DNA from: Pinibacter aurantiacus
GTDB lineage: Bacteria > Bacteroidota > Bacteroidia > Chitinophagales > Chitinophagaceae
DNA length: 64,000 nucleotides
Reading direction: 5' to 3'
NCBI RefSeq assembly: GCF_019130065.1
Contig: NZ_JAHSPG010000001.1
Location: forward strand, 310,001 to 374,000
The position numbers and the translations under genes are program-made. Under the pieces are notes generated by a model that had not been told where the DNA came from, did no database searches, and saw only the letters and a list, made by a program, of their open reading frames with translations. Shown in pieces: positions 56,057 through 63,995 of the stretch (its first letter is position 1; every line of letters starts with the position of its first letter).

Positions 56057-57208
56057 TTACTGAAGTTTAATGAACAGGCTTTCCGGAATTCTCACATTGA
56101 TCAAAGGCTCATATCGAAGTGTTGGCTGTAACAACTTTAAGGACGGATATTTGGCAAGGAGCAAATCGAGATTTTTTGCCGCCATATCAATACAATAATG
56201 TTTTGCCAAACATGCATGTCCGCCTGCACCAAAAGTCAAATGTTCGTTGTTCGACCTATTGATATCAAAGACATTGGGTTGAAGAAATTTAGCGGCATCT
56301 CTGTTGGCGGCGGCGAGCACAAGCAGTATTGTTTCTCCTTTCTTAATCGTCGTCTCTCCTATTAAAATATCCGCCATTGCAACACGCCTTGTGTTATGCA
56401 CCGGCGGATCAAATCGCAATGTTTCGATGATGATTTTCCTGTAAAAATTTTCATCGGCAGTCATTTCGCCACCCTCATTTTTATACCGCAGCAATTGCAC
56501 CAAACCATTTGCCAGCAATCCTCTGCCGGCATCGTAGCTCTGAATGAGCAACCCGATAAAATTACTCGTTAGCATTGTAAGTATGTCTTTCTCATCAACC
56601 AGGCTGACCGATGCAAGATGTCTTACTTCTTGCCTGGTAAGCAGCTTTTCCGCGAAATAACGATTAATAATTTCGTACGCTTCGTTTATAATCGTCGAAG
56701 CAAATTCGAAACTCTTTTCATCATTCAAACCACCCATTAGTTTCACTAGCGACAAAACATTTTCAACAAGAAATGTTCCATCTTCTTCAGGAAAATCAAA
56801 TCCTTTTACAATGAGAGTTGGAAAAAGTTTTCTACTGGCTACGGCCCAATCAACCGTATGCTGATCTTTTATTTTTTCTATTCCGGAAAAAAGTATTTCT
56901 GGGATCTGAACATTTTTCAGTTTATCAAACAGAAAAAATGCGACAGCTTTCAACGCCTGATGATTAGGTGGATTGCTTAACCGCACAAGGTTCACTGAAA
57001 TGGTGTCAATTGTGGCATCTATACTGAAATGCTTTACTGGTGGTATTTGTGCGTTTTTATCACTTAATATTTTCAGGCAATGTTCGTAGGAATACACTGC
57101 CCAAATTTTATTCGCGTCGTCCCAATATACAGGATGATGCAAAAGGCATTCTTCATATAACGAATATGGATCAGCTAGTTGCGATTGCGGCTGCAAGGTG
57201 TTGACCAT
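56057..57208 (-). CDS. Cytochrome P450 with atypical I-helix
   Basis: The 383-residue P450 (start MVNTLQPQ, 57208) has the ExxR motif ETLR (262-265) and the haem-binding loop FGAGGHACLAKH with Cys333. The I-helix, usually (A/G)Gx(D/E)T(T/S), reads SYDAGRG (about 224-230), keeping the acid but with Ala-Gly in place of Thr-Thr. The Thr is normally needed for oxygen activation, so the enzyme may use another route, for instance as a peroxygenase. The gene is divergent from an HTH regulator and followed by the ABM gene. Confidence 0.85.
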   Translation of the reverse strand: MVNTLQPQSQLADPYSLYEECLLHHPVYWDDANKIWAVYSYEHCLKILSDKNAQIPPVKHFSIDATIDTISVNLVRLSNPPNHQALKAVAFFLFDKLKNVQIPEILFSGIEKIKDQHTVDWAVASRKLFPTLIVKGFDFPEEDGTFLVENVLSLVKLMGGLNDEKSFEFASTIINEAYEIINRYFAEKLLTRQEVRHLASVSLVDEKDILTMLTSNFIGLLIQSYDAGRGLLANGLVQLLRYKNEGGEMTADENFYRKIIIETLRFDPPVHNTRRVAMADILIGETTIKKGETILLVLAAANRDAAKFLQPNVFDINRSNNEHLTFGAGGHACLAKHYCIDMAAKNLDLLLAKYPSLKLLQPTLRYEPLINVRIPESLFIKLQ

Positions 57209-57285
57209 GATGAAGTTTTTTCTTTCGCAAAAATGATATAAGTTTATCAGGAACACTTCATTCTACACTTAAATGTGATTGTACA

Positions 57286-57966
57286 ATGGAAGAACAAATT
57301 GTGGTGGTTTCTTCGTTGATCGGAGATCCGGTGAGGGCAAAGATCCTGTGGGCTTTATTGGACGGCAAAGCCTACACAGCTACAGAATTGGCGATCATGG
57401 CAGATACATCTCCGCAAAACATAAGTATGCATGTGGCCAAGCTGGTGAATGCCAATTTTTTAAAAGTAGCGGCCCAGGGGCGACACAAATATTACACGTT
57501 CGCAAGAGATGAAGTTGCCTATGTAATTGAGGCCATGAGCAATTTAATTCCGGCAGGAATGAAGGCCTCACAAAAAAACGAAACGGCTATTTCACCAATC
57601 AAATATTGCCGCACCTGTTATGATCATCTCGCAGGAAAAGTGGGCGTGAGCCTGACAGAAAAATTGCTGGAAACGAAAATGATCAGGCAGGATGGCGATG
57701 AGTTTTCCGTCACCAGAAAAGGAACCGACTTTTTTAAGAAAATGGAAATTGACTTAGAAACGCTGCGTCAAAGCAGGCGCTTTTTCGCAAAACCATGTCT
57801 TGACTGGAGTGAGCGGAAGTATCATATGGCCGGGTCTCTTGGGGCAGCACTATTAAATAAAATGCTGAGCTGCAATTGGATAAGAAGAACAAGAGAATCA
57901 AGAGCAATTATCGTAACAGCCAGGGGGCAAAAAGCTTTTCTTGATTACTTTAACATGAAAGTGTAA
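57286..57966 (+). CDS. ArsR-type winged-helix transcriptional regulator
   Basis: The 226-residue protein has an ArsR/HTH_20-like N-terminus: PVRAKILWALLDGKAYTATELAIMADTSPQNISMHVAKLVNANFLKV, then GRHKYYTFA. The C-terminal half (about 100-226) holds CRTCYDHL and a repeat of helices of unknown function, in which the cysteines (Cys109, Cys112) could bind metal or thiols. It is divergent from the P450 by 77 bp and probably controls the P450-ABM genes. Confidence 0.82.
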   Translation: MEEQIVVVSSLIGDPVRAKILWALLDGKAYTATELAIMADTSPQNISMHVAKLVNANFLKVAAQGRHKYYTFARDEVAYVIEAMSNLIPAGMKASQKNETAISPIKYCRTCYDHLAGKVGVSLTEKLLETKMIRQDGDEFSVTRKGTDFFKKMEIDLETLRQSRRFFAKPCLDWSERKYHMAGSLGAALLNKMLSCNWIRRTRESRAIIVTARGQKAFLDYFNMKV

Positions 57967-58019
57967 ATGCGGATCGCTTTTTCAATTCATCGAATGCATA
58001 ATAGCCATAACTTGCAGCC

Positions 58020-58808
58020 ATGAAGTCGCTTTTTTCTATTCTTTTGGTAGGTATTATAATCTGTTCCTGCAATAAGGAAACGGACCAGGTTTCGGAGGGT
58101 TCTCAAGCCAAATTAACAGTGGGCAATTTTGTGCTTAATGGAATTCCTGTAGATGTCAGTGTAAGCGGCAAGCTTATTACCACACAGCCCGTTAGTTTTG
58201 GGAAATTTTCCGGCGACACTGCTAATCCCTACACTTTATTCACACCAGGATTTAGCAATATTAAACTTAGCCCGGCAGGATACCCCGACAGCAATCTATT
58301 AACCAAAAGCAATTTCGTTTTCGGTACCGCTTCTGCATTCAGTTTCTTTCTGTTTGACTCGGTGCCAACAACTACATTATATGTGGTACAGGATTTACCT
58401 CAACTGGTCGACACAGCTGCCAAGGTTCGTTTTTTCAATTTTGTGAAGGGGACGGATAAGGATTCGCTTACGGTATACCTGATTCGCCACTTGCTAATAG
58501 GAAACAGACCTGACACGGTGAACCTAACGAAGTGGCTCACGAATTCTTCCAATAAGCCCAATCAATTGTCGCGTGCCTACGCGGGTGTTGATGATATTGA
58601 CTACAGTGGTTTTAATACAATAGTGTACCAGGATACAGCGTACCACATCCATGTCTATCACAATAATGAACTTGTTGACAGCAGCCAAAAAGTAGCGATT
58701 AACCTACGCTCCCACTATTCCTTTGTCGCGGTTGGCTCCTACTATTACAACAATTTTACAGATCCAACTTTGTATAAGCCAACCATAAAAGTGATGAAGA
58801 ATTACTAG
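58020..58808 (+). CDS. Exported lipoprotein with DUF4397-like domain
   Basis: The 262-residue protein has a lipoprotein signal (MKSLFSILLVGIIICSC, lipobox Cys17) followed by a beta-rich body: VGNFVLNGIPVDVSVSGKL, GFSNIKLSPAGY, AKVRFFNFVKGT. This resembles DUF4397 lipoproteins of Bacteroidota. No enzymatic motif is seen; a structural or surface-adhesion role is possible. It lies alone downstream of the ArsR-like gene. Confidence 0.68.
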   Translation: MKSLFSILLVGIIICSCNKETDQVSEGSQAKLTVGNFVLNGIPVDVSVSGKLITTQPVSFGKFSGDTANPYTLFTPGFSNIKLSPAGYPDSNLLTKSNFVFGTASAFSFFLFDSVPTTTLYVVQDLPQLVDTAAKVRFFNFVKGTDKDSLTVYLIRHLLIGNRPDTVNLTKWLTNSSNKPNQLSRAYAGVDDIDYSGFNTIVYQDTAYHIHVYHNNELVDSSQKVAINLRSHYSFVAVGSYYYNNFTDPTLYKPTIKVMKNY

Positions 58809-58816
58809 GCGTGAAA

Positions 58817-58940
58817 GGTAAATCGGGAATCGTGAATGCAAGTCGCCACAAAACACATGAAGAGCGAATAACTTTGGAGAAATGAACAAAAAACCAATTC
58901 ACAATTGACGATTCACGATTGACGACTGACCATTCCCGCT
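58817..58940. repeat. Inverted TGACGAT / ATCGTGA-type arrays
   Basis: AATCGGGAATCGTGAATGC (58821-58839) opposes 7-bp units TGACGAT TCACGAT TGACGAC TGACCAT TCCCG (58905-58938). The right arm shows four clear 7-bp steps. Confidence 0.7.
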
Positions 58941-59002
58941 AAATATTATCTAAATTTCCCACTTAAACCTTGTTTTATTTTTTATTAAAACGGCGATTCC
59001 TT

Positions 59003-59010
59003 TAATTTTG
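59003..59010 (+). promoter_or_regulatory. -7 promoter element of aspC
   Basis: TAATTTTG matches TAnnTTTG exactly, 25 bp before the ATG at 59036. A TTG at 58970 is 30 bp upstream, too far for a normal -33. Confidence 0.5.
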
Positions 59011-59035
59011 CTCACCAAAAATATTTATATCCATT

Positions 59036-60226
59036 ATGCAATTATCTTCAAGACTTGCTCGCTTTAATGAGCCGGAAACACTAAAAATGGCCAAACTGGG
59101 CAGAGAACTTAGGGCTCAGGGCGTTGATGTTATTGACCTTAGCGTAGGTGAACCGGATTTTGACACACCTGAGCATATAAAGGAAGCTTTGCATAAGGCG
59201 ATCGATGAAAATTTCTCTCACTATACCCCGGTATCGGGCTACCCTGATTTGAAGCAGGCGATCTGCACAAAATTGAAACGCGATAACAACCTGGATTACA
59301 AACCAGAGAACATCATCGTTTCAAACGGTGCAAAACACAGCATTGCAAACCTTATCATGGCGCTGATCGATAAGGATGATGAGGTGATCATTCCAACTCC
59401 TTATTGGGTTACTTACTCTGAGATCGTTAAACTTTGCCAGGGTAAAGTAGTATTGGTAAGAACGAGTTTTGAAAATCGCTACAAAATCACTCCGGCAGAA
59501 CTGGAAGCAGCGATCACTCCAAAAACAAAATTGTTCATGTTCTCTTCGCCAAACAACCCAACAGGGTCTGTTTACAGCAAAGAAGAACTGACTGCTTTGG
59601 CTGAAGTTTTCAAAAAGCACCCTAACGTCGCTATCATGAGCGATGAGATTTATGAATACACCAACTATGTTGGCAAACATGAAAGCATTGCGCAATTCCC
59701 TGAATTGAAGGATCGCGTGGCAATCATTCACGGTTTAAGTAAAGGTTATGCAATGACCGGTTACCGTCTTGGTTACCTTGCCGGTAACGCGGACCTGGTG
59801 AAAGGTTGCGAAAAATTGCAGGGTCAGTTTACCAGTGGTATCAATGCTGTAACGCAACGCGGTGGTATCATCGCTTTGACAGCAGATTTGAAACCAACCG
59901 TTGAGATGGGTAAAGAATTTGAAAAAAGAAAACAACGTGTATTGGAACTGTTGAAAGAGTTGCCTGGCGTTAAATGCGTAGTACCGGACGGCGCTTTCTA
60001 TGTGTTCCCTGTTGTAAAAACATATTTTGGCAAAACCGACGGTGAAGAAACCATCAACAATGCTGATGAGCTTTGCATGTACCTTTTAAACAAAGCGCAT
60101 GTTACAACCGTTACCGGTAGTGCGTTCGGCGAACCAGATTGTATCCGTCTTTCTTTTGCAAACAGCTTACCGAATATTGAGAAAGCGTATGCGAGAATTA
60201 AGGACGCGTTGGCTAAGTTGCACTAG
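59036..60226 (+). CDS. aspC: Aspartate aminotransferase (class I)
   Basis: The 396-residue PLP aminotransferase has the N-terminal arm of the Iγ type (LSSRLARFNEPETLKMAK), SVGEPDFDTPEHI, FMFSSPNNPTGSVYS, SDEIYEYTNYVG and the PLP Lys in GLSKGYAMTGYRLGY. Its probable reaction is aspartate plus 2-oxoglutarate to oxaloacetate plus glutamate. The C-terminal motif GSAFGEPDCIRLSFA is normal. The stop TAG is followed by GTTGAGAATTGAGAG repeats. Confidence 0.95.
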   Translation: MQLSSRLARFNEPETLKMAKLGRELRAQGVDVIDLSVGEPDFDTPEHIKEALHKAIDENFSHYTPVSGYPDLKQAICTKLKRDNNLDYKPENIIVSNGAKHSIANLIMALIDKDDEVIIPTPYWVTYSEIVKLCQGKVVLVRTSFENRYKITPAELEAAITPKTKLFMFSSPNNPTGSVYSKEELTALAEVFKKHPNVAIMSDEIYEYTNYVGKHESIAQFPELKDRVAIIHGLSKGYAMTGYRLGYLAGNADLVKGCEKLQGQFTSGINAVTQRGGIIALTADLKPTVEMGKEFEKRKQRVLELLKELPGVKCVVPDGAFYVFPVVKTYFGKTDGEETINNADELCMYLLNKAHVTTVTGSAFGEPDCIRLSFANSLPNIEKAYARIKDALAKLH

Positions 60227-60371
60227 TTGAGAATTGAGAGTGGAGAGTTATACAACCTCGATCTTACGTCTTTCAATCGCACATAAATTAAAAGCAGTCA
60301 TTTTTGGTGACTGCTTTTTTTATATGAACCCGGCAATAAATTAACTCTCCATTCTCCATTCTCAACTCTCC
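60224..60371. repeat. Inverted GTTGAGAA / CTCAACT arrays between convergent genes
   Basis: The left arm (60224-60250) starts in the aspC stop; the right arm (60343-60369) carries CTCCATTCTCCATTCTCAAC and the TrhO stop (TCA 60362-60364). A terminator lies in the loop. Confidence 0.88.
60290..60321 (+). terminator. Intrinsic terminator after aspC
   Basis: AAAAGCAGTCA and TGACTGCTTTT form an 11-bp perfect stem, loop TTTTTGG, followed by TTT; the A-tract on the other side may also act for the convergent gene. Confidence 0.8.
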
Positions 60372-61399
60372 CCTAACTTCGGTCTCAACCTCGCTCTCGA
60401 CTTATTAAAAATATTCCGCCCCTTGTCAACGCCTTTGCGCAGCTCTTTTTGTTCTTCTATTGGCAGATGAATAAAATCCTGGCATTCTTTGCTGCAGCAT
60501 TTATCGTATTTCGCCGCACACTCTTCGCATTGAATGAAAAGCAGGTGGCAACCGTCATTTGCGCAGTTCACGTGTGTATCACAAGGTTTGCCGCACTGGT
60601 GACATTTGGCAATAATCTCATCGCCGATCCTTTCTCCCAGCCTGTCGTCAAACACAAAGTTCTTACCAAGGAATTTATTCTCAAGTCCGTCTTCTTTTAT
60701 TTTATTGGCGTAGTTAATAATGCCACCTTCCAAATGAAAAACGTTCTTAAACCCACTGTGTAGCATATACGCACTAGCTTTCTCGCAACGTATGCCGCCG
60801 GTGCAGTACATGATGATGTTTTTATCCTTGTTCTCCTTCATCATGTCAACCGCCATCGGGAGTTGTTCACGAAATGTATCGCTGGGAATTTCGATGGCAT
60901 TTTCAAAATGCCCCACCTCGTATTCATAGTGATTGCGCATGTCGATCACAATCGTCTCGGGGTCCTTCGTCAGTTCGTTAAACTGCTCGGCATTCACATA
61001 CCTCCCTTTGTTCCTCATATCAAAAGCAGCGTCGTTGATGCCGTCTGCAACGATCTTGTCGCGCACTTTGATCTTTAGTACCCAGAATGATTTACCGTGA
61101 TCATCTACCGCGAGGTTCAAGCGCAACCCTTTGAGTGGTTCAATTGAATACAGATAATTTGTAAACGCATCGAGATTGTCCGTTGGCACGCTTATTTGGG
61201 CATTGATGCCTTCATGTGCCACATAAATGCGACCAAAAACCTTCAGCGTATGCAGGGCTTTGTACATTTCATCGCGAAATGCTTTCGGGTCACCAATATG
61301 GAAATAATTGTAAAAGGAAATTGTAGTACGGGATTCCGTTTCTTTCAATAGCTGTTCCTTCAGCTCTTTTTGTGAGACGCGATTGTGTAATACTGCCAT
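60362..61399 (-). CDS. trhO: tRNA uridine(34) hydroxylase TrhO (YceA-type rhodanese)
   Basis: The 345-residue protein (start [13 protein letters not shown]) has the TrhO N-terminal ferredoxin-like domain, a rhodanese domain with the active loop MYCTGGIRC (C199) and a Cys-rich C-terminal segment [19 protein letters not shown]. TrhO makes 5-hydroxyuridine at tRNA position 34. The start is set by a -7 element at 61487-61494 and the family N-terminus; the frame open from 61471 is not family-like. Its last residues (G-E-S) and stop come from a GAGAGTTGAG array. Confidence 0.9.
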   Translation of the reverse strand: MAVLHNRVSQKELKEQLLKETESRTTISFYNYFHIGDPKAFRDEMYKALHTLKVFGRIYVAHEGINAQISVPTDNLDAFTNYLYSIEPLKGLRLNLAVDDHGKSFWVLKIKVRDKIVADGINDAAFDMRNKGRYVNAEQFNELTKDPETIVIDMRNHYEYEVGHFENAIEIPSDTFREQLPMAVDMMKENKDKNIIMYCTGGIRCEKASAYMLHSGFKNVFHLEGGIINYANKIKEDGLENKFLGKNFVFDDRLGERIGDEIIAKCHQCGKPCDTHVNCANDGCHLLFIQCEECAAKYDKCCSKECQDFIHLPIEEQKELRKGVDKGRNIFNKSRARLRPKLGES

Positions 61400-61486
61400 A
61401 ATTCGAAATTTGAATCCCGCTTTACGGGATAATCTTTTAATAAATGATTGGACACTTGCAGGGTGAACCAAATTTCATTTTCGCGG

Positions 61487-61494
61487 CAAAATTA
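61487..61494 (-). promoter_or_regulatory. -7 promoter element of trhO
   Basis: Plus-strand CAAAATTA reads TAATTTTG on the minus strand. A TTG (plus CAA 61512-61514) lies 17 bp further upstream, within the spacing range of Bacteroidota promoters. Confidence 0.5.
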
Positions 61495-61533
61495 TGTCTT
61501 TTAGGCCTTCACAACAAGCAGTTATTGTTTTCG

Positions 61534-61806
61534 CTAAGGGAAGTACTTGTAGATATCTCCTCGCTTTAGAATGGTAATAATAACAATGGTAGGTTTTACA
61601 TATTTGAGACCGATCCTATAATCACCGACACGAACCCTGTAATAGCTTTTGTCTTTGCAGCCTTGCATTAACTTATAATCCACTCCACTAGTATTCAGAG
61701 AGTCAGCATTCTTTAACTTCTCAATTACCGCATCAGCTTGCTCTATTATATACTGGGGTACACTTTTTAAATCTTTAAGATAACTGCGCTCGATGAATAC
61801 TTCCAT
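61534..61806 (-). CDS. RelE/ParE-superfamily toxin
   Basis: The 90-residue protein has the RelE fold pattern: MEVFIERSYLKDLKSVPQYI, KLMQGCKDKSYYRVRVGDYRIGLKY (the RelE core with Y-R-V-R-V-G-D-Y-R) and a C-terminal strand VIITILKRGDIYKYFP. RelE-type toxins cleave mRNA at the ribosome; ParE members act on gyrase. It overlaps the upstream antitoxin gene by one base (TAATG), as is usual in type II toxin-antitoxin operons. Confidence 0.85.
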   Translation of the reverse strand: MEVFIERSYLKDLKSVPQYIIEQADAVIEKLKNADSLNTSGVDYKLMQGCKDKSYYRVRVGDYRIGLKYVKPTIVIITILKRGDIYKYFP

Positions 61807-62126
61807 TATTCCTTACCAAATATTTTTTTTAATTCGGTCTTGTATTCATCATAGGTCATAACAGGTTCTTTGTCTTTGTCATTCAGCCTTTTATCCATTA
61901 TCTCGCTCAAGATAAAATCGTTCACTTCCTCATTAACGTGAGTAAGCACGGCGACAATCTTTTCAACTTCTTCTTCTGTCCAATTTCCTTTTGTTTTCTT
62001 AACAGAGAAGTGAGGAGGGCGCATTCCTATTTTTTTTGCAACATAATCATTGCGATAGCCACTGATATCGATTAAATGGGCAAGGCTGGCTTTCAGGGTT
62101 TTATAATTTTCGACTGCTGCAATCAT
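61806..62126 (-). CDS. Type II antitoxin-like protein (HTH-like)
   Basis: The 106-residue protein precedes the RelE-like toxin and overlaps it by one base. Residues about 10-45 (LKASLAHLIDISGYRNDYVAKKIGMRPPHFSVK) look like an XRE-type HTH that could bind the operator. The C-terminal part (about 75-106) is rich in Asp/Lys/Glu, like toxin-wrapping antitoxin tails. An inverted-repeat operator and promoter lie just upstream. Confidence 0.8.
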   Translation of the reverse strand: MIAAVENYKTLKASLAHLIDISGYRNDYVAKKIGMRPPHFSVKKTKGNWTEEEVEKIVAVLTHVNEEVNDFILSEIMDKRLNDKDKEPVMTYDEYKTELKKIFGKE

Positions 62127-62136
62127 AACCAGAATT

Positions 62137-62167
62137 TATAATTACAAACTTACGTAATTATAATTAC
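62137..62167. promoter_or_regulatory. Toxin-antitoxin operator with embedded promoter
   Basis: TATAATTAC (62137-62145) and GTAATTATA (62154-62162) are perfect 9-bp half-sites separated by 8 bp; a further TATAATTAC (62159-62167) overlaps the second. The minus-strand -7 element TAAGTTTG (plus CAAACTTA 62145-62152) lies between the half-sites, so a bound antitoxin would cover it. The antitoxin ATG is at 62126. Confidence 0.75.
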
Positions 62168-62182
62168 ACATCTAATCCTCTA

Positions 62183-62213
62183 TAAATAAAAAATCCCTCC
62201 GCAAGCGGAGGGA
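62183..62213 (-). terminator. Intrinsic terminator after the small lipoprotein gene
   Basis: On the minus strand TCCCTCCGC and GCGGAGGGA form a perfect 9-bp stem with loop TT, followed by TTTTTTATTTAT. It is 24 bp after the stop codon. Confidence 0.9.
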
Positions 62214-62237
62214 CCTTTTATATCTTATAAGCTGAAC

Positions 62238-62450
62238 TTATTTTTTCAAAGAGTCAACTTTAGCTTTAACTGTGTCAACTGCAGCTTTAGCAGTAGAATC
62301 GATAGTAGCTTTAGCGCTGTCAGCAACTGCAGTAACTGCAGAATCAGTAGCTTTTACTGTAGAATCAGCAGCTTTAGTTTCTGTAGAAGCAGAATTGTTA
62401 CAAGCGGTCATAGCACCTGCGATAGCAAGGATAGCGAAAAATTTTTTCAT
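62238..62450 (-). CDS. Small Ala/Asp/Lys-rich lipoprotein
   Basis: The 70-residue product (start MKKFFAILAIAGAMTAC, lipobox Cys17) continues as imperfect A-x-D-S-x-x-K units: AADSTVK, ATDSAVT, VADSAK, TIDSTAK, AAVDTVK, AKVDSLKK. The helical heptad-like rhythm could form a coiled coil or a Lpp-like rod; Lpp-like function is only an analogy. A complete -33/-7 promoter and a strong terminator make it a likely highly expressed single gene. Confidence 0.8.
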   Translation of the reverse strand: MKKFFAILAIAGAMTACNNSASTETKAADSTVKATDSAVTAVADSAKATIDSTAKAAVDTVKAKVDSLKK

Positions 62451-62483
62451 TGTTATTTTTTTAAGGATTGTTAAAACCGGACG

Positions 62484-62514
62484 CAAAACTAGGCGCTTTT
62501 TTGAAAAAACCAAA
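62484..62514 (-). promoter_or_regulatory. Complete Bacteroidota promoter of the small lipoprotein gene
   Basis: On the minus strand TTTG (plus CAAA 62511-62514) is followed after 19 bp by TAGTTTTG (plus CAAAACTA 62484-62491), the consensus TTTG-N19-TAnnTTTG. The ATG at 62450 is 34 bp downstream. Confidence 0.75.
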
Positions 62515-62564
62515 TTTTCATGTTAGAAAAATGAAAATCAGTGAGTTTGAAGAAAATGTAAGAG

Positions 62565-62643
62565 GTTCGAAGTACGATTTACGAGATATATCGGGGCGCC
62601 GCGCCCGAATGACTTTCGTCCATCGTACATCGCACATCGCTAA
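62565..62643. repeat. Inverted TACGATT / CATCGTA-type arrays
   Basis: TTCGAAGTACGATTTACGAG (62566-62585) opposes CATCGTACATCGCACATCGC (62621-62640). The right arm ends with the TAG stop of the 197-residue gene (plus CTA 62640-62642). Confidence 0.7.
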
Positions 62644-63233
62644 TCTTTATCCAACACCCCTTTCACCAACCTGCTCCATTGGAGATTGGCAAAACCTGCA
62701 ATAGCAGTTTTGCCCACAATAAAATTTCTTATTTTATCAAAGAAGTTTTGGACCTCTGTATTAGGTTTTTCATTTCTTCCATGAACGGCTGCCAGCACAT
62801 CATTATCATGAAGACTTACTTCAAACGTACTCGAAGCATCTTTGTCAAAGAAATGAGCAGTGTCTTCCGTTTCTGCATTGGGATCGCTGGCGGGTTTTAC
62901 CGTCATTGTAAATATCCCCTCGCGGTCTTTAATGTCAACAATCTTCACCCAATCATATCCTGAGCCCTCGTTTGAGCCTGGCCCGGGGATATCTATGCGA
63001 ATAAAATCTCCCTCATTCGCAACCCCTTCAAGGTGTTCACCGGTTTCATCCATCAGACAAAAATCCGCGCCATCGTTGCCACACCATTCGTTCCAGTTAT
63101 TTACATTCAGTAATTTATACCTGCCCTGGTTAAACAACCATTGTGCTTCATCAGCCGTTTTACAATGTGCCACTTCCTGAATGTCTTTTGACGAGCCTTT
63201 GGTTTGCTCGGGTATATCTTTTTCGTTTGTCAT
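62640..63233 (-). CDS. Conserved-looking protein of unknown function
   Basis: The 197-residue protein has no signal peptide or clear motif. It is acidic, with Trp-rich segments WLFNQGRYKLLNVNNWNEWCG and FIRIDIPGPGSNEGSGYDWVKIVDI suggesting a small beta-barrel. It is closely followed upstream by the DUF4142 gene (three bases apart), likely one transcript. The last codon (Asp) and stop TAG are in an ATCGCTA/TACGATG repeat. I cannot name a family. Confidence 0.7.
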   Translation of the reverse strand: MTNEKDIPEQTKGSSKDIQEVAHCKTADEAQWLFNQGRYKLLNVNNWNEWCGNDGADFCLMDETGEHLEGVANEGDFIRIDIPGPGSNEGSGYDWVKIVDIKDREGIFTMTVKPASDPNAETEDTAHFFDKDASSTFEVSLHDNDVLAAVHGRNEKPNTEVQNFFDKIRNFIVGKTAIAGFANLQWSRLVKGVLDKD

Positions 63234-63236
63234 GTC

Positions 63237-63869
63237 CTAACTTTTTTGCTTAATGTTTACCAACATTTTTTTGTGATCCTTTACGAGAGGAAGTGTTGCT
63301 TCCAGAAAGTTTTTCATTTTATCGTCGGCAGTTGGCAAAGTAGATTCAAACAGACCAATTGTCTTGTCGTGATTTACAATCATCACACTCAGCCATTTGT
63401 TATCAAAAACATTTCCCGAAGCAGAAGAAAGATCTTTGAGTGCCGTTGCCGCATCTGTTGAAATAGAAGTATCCGCTTTTGCAGAACTATCGGCAATGAC
63501 TTTAAGCTGCTTCAAAAAATTGCTATGATCTTTTATGAGACGATTGGCAACCTGTTTTATGTCGGAATTGGAGCTTTTATTTAGCGCGAGCTTTGCCATT
63601 TTTATCTCCGCCAAATTTCCTTCAATGGCAGTCCTATAAAAATCGGAACTGTGGGAACTGTTTCCTTTTCCGGTGTCATTTCCGTTGCCAGATTGTATGC
63701 CTGAAGTTGCGCTTCCTGTTGAGCCCACTCCTTCGTTTGAGAGATCAGAAGTATCGCCGATCAGCTTCTGTTTTTCTTTCTGGGTTTTGGTAACGTCGCC
63801 GCTCGGATTGTGATTTCCACAGGCGGCGAAAAGCCCGCCAGCGACTATGCATAGATATAAGATTTTCAT
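63237..63869 (-). CDS. DUF4142-type exported lipoprotein
   Basis: The 210-residue product (start MKILYLCIVAGGLFAAC, lipobox Cys17) has a Ser/Gly/Thr-rich linker (about 20-75), then a helical DUF4142 domain: DFYRTAIEGNLAEIKMAKLALNKSSNSDIKQVANRLIKDHSNFLKQL, and a second helical pair ending LPLVKDHKKML. DUF4142 is a ferritin-like helical bundle of unknown function, common in stress-linked genes. It runs into the 197-residue gene. Confidence 0.85.
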   Translation of the reverse strand: MKILYLCIVAGGLFAACGNHNPSGDVTKTQKEKQKLIGDTSDLSNEGVGSTGSATSGIQSGNGNDTGKGNSSHSSDFYRTAIEGNLAEIKMAKLALNKSSNSDIKQVANRLIKDHSNFLKQLKVIADSSAKADTSISTDAATALKDLSSASGNVFDNKWLSVMIVNHDKTIGLFESTLPTADDKMKNFLEATLPLVKDHKKMLVNIKQKS

Positions 63870-63972
63870 AACAAGGTTCTTTGTTTTACTATCTAACAAA
63901 AGAATCATTCCTGAGCGAAGAAGATTATTAAGCGCAAAAAAGGCAACAGTTCATTTTGGCTTCGCATTGCAA

Positions 63973-63995
63973 ATGCCTTCTGAGGCATGCTTTTT
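63973..63995 (+). terminator. Possible intrinsic terminator at the right edge
   Basis: ATGCCT and AGGCAT form a 6-bp stem with loop TCTG, followed by GCTTTTT. Its gene is not visible, so it may serve a gene on the other side or be incidental. Confidence 0.3.
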
